The notes under the pieces are model-generated. The model had not been told where the DNA came from. It saw nothing but the letters and a program-made list of their open reading frames with translations, and searched no databases. This document shows positions 5,527 through 5,712 of a DNA stretch of 5,712 nt, in pieces. Made by a program: the position numbers and the translations under genes. The stretch lies in the NCBI GenBank assembly GCA_030043285.1, contig JASHXZ010000043.1, forward strand, positions 1-5,712. Reading direction: 5' to 3'. Source of the stretch: Xanthobacteraceae bacterium. GTDB taxonomy: Bacteria; Pseudomonadota; Alphaproteobacteria; Rhizobiales; Xanthobacteraceae. The first letter of the stretch is position 1, and each line of letters opens with the position of its first letter.

Positions 5527-5712
5527 ATGCCGTTTTCGCTGAACCTTTATCACGACCAGGTCGGCGTCGAGGGCGCGAGCGCTTCGGCGTTGGCGCCGGC
5601 GCATCGTTTGCTTTACGTGCGCTATGGCCGCGTCGTCATCAACGACCGGACCATGGGCGCCGACGAGGCAGTCTATTCCGACGCCCCGCTTGCGCTAAAA
5701 TCCGCTGGCGAA
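5527..5712 (+). CDS. Partial gene, possibly a cupin-like protein (5' end only)
   Basis: An open frame starts at ATG 5527, 17 bases after the L,D-transpeptidase stop, and runs for 62 codons off the window edge with host-like GC-rich codons. The stretch RLLYVRYGRVVIND (28-41) followed by an acidic ADEAVYS and LALKSAGE resembles the beta strands of a small cupin domain (a 'LYV.xGxVxV' strand then a polar turn), but the metal-binding motif, if present, is not clear in this fragment. The close spacing suggests co-transcription with the transpeptidase gene. The Shine-Dalgarno is poor. The gene call is fairly sure; the family is tentative. Confidence 0.6.
   Translation, partial: MPFSLNLYHDQVGVEGASASALAPAHRLLYVRYGRVVINDRTMGADEAVYSDAPLALKSAGE

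Overview
The window looks like a chromosomal segment of an alphaproteobacterium, probably of the Hyphomicrobiales and most like the Bradyrhizobium/Rhodopseudomonas group. The signs are GC-rich flanks with strong C/G third-position bias, a MarR regulator of the LdtR type near a YcbB-type L,D-transpeptidase, a short palindromic 'CATCCTGAGG...CCTCGAAGGATG' intergenic repeat, and an alphaproteobacterial-type LexA box (GAAC-N7-GAAC). No rRNA, tRNA, CRISPR array, transposase or integrase was seen.

Layout. Bases 2-54 may be the tail of an upstream gene. Bases 55-287 are a regulatory region with three copies of the 9-mer ATTCGCCGC, two forming a perfect inverted repeat. ldtR follows (288-800, +), then a strong intrinsic terminator (844-873) and a REP-like palindromic repeat (891-934) with a decayed second piece near 959. 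From about 1020 the base composition drops. A TTGACA hexamer with a LexA box 17 bases downstream (1026-1063) precedes a two-gene + strand operon: a DUF5131/Gp37-Gp68 three-cysteine protein (1312-2106) and its partner TcmP (2124-3374). GC-rich sequence resumes abruptly after 3374 with a convergent gene for a small membrane protein (3397-4002, -). Then come a Tat-exported YcbB-type L,D-transpeptidase (4205-5509, +) and the start of a possible cupin-like gene (5527 to the window end, +).

How the parts fit. The flanks look like a cell-wall locus: LdtR-type MarR proteins are known in Candidatus Liberibacter and rhizobia to control the L,D-transpeptidase gene ldtP, whose product forms 3-3 peptidoglycan crosslinks. 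Between regulator and enzyme sits a lower-GC cassette coding for a pair with no established biochemical function that I know of. The DUF5131 protein has a CX6CX2C cluster suggestive of a radical-SAM-like iron-sulfur site. TcmP has an N-terminal glycine-rich loop and a later DQYG motif reminiscent of nucleotide- or SAM-binding folds. The apparent LexA box suggests expression on DNA damage. The most interesting hypothesis is therefore an SOS-inducible, horizontally acquired repair, nucleic-acid-modification or anti-phage module. Pair identity is well supported by motifs; SOS control is inferred from one site; function is unknown.
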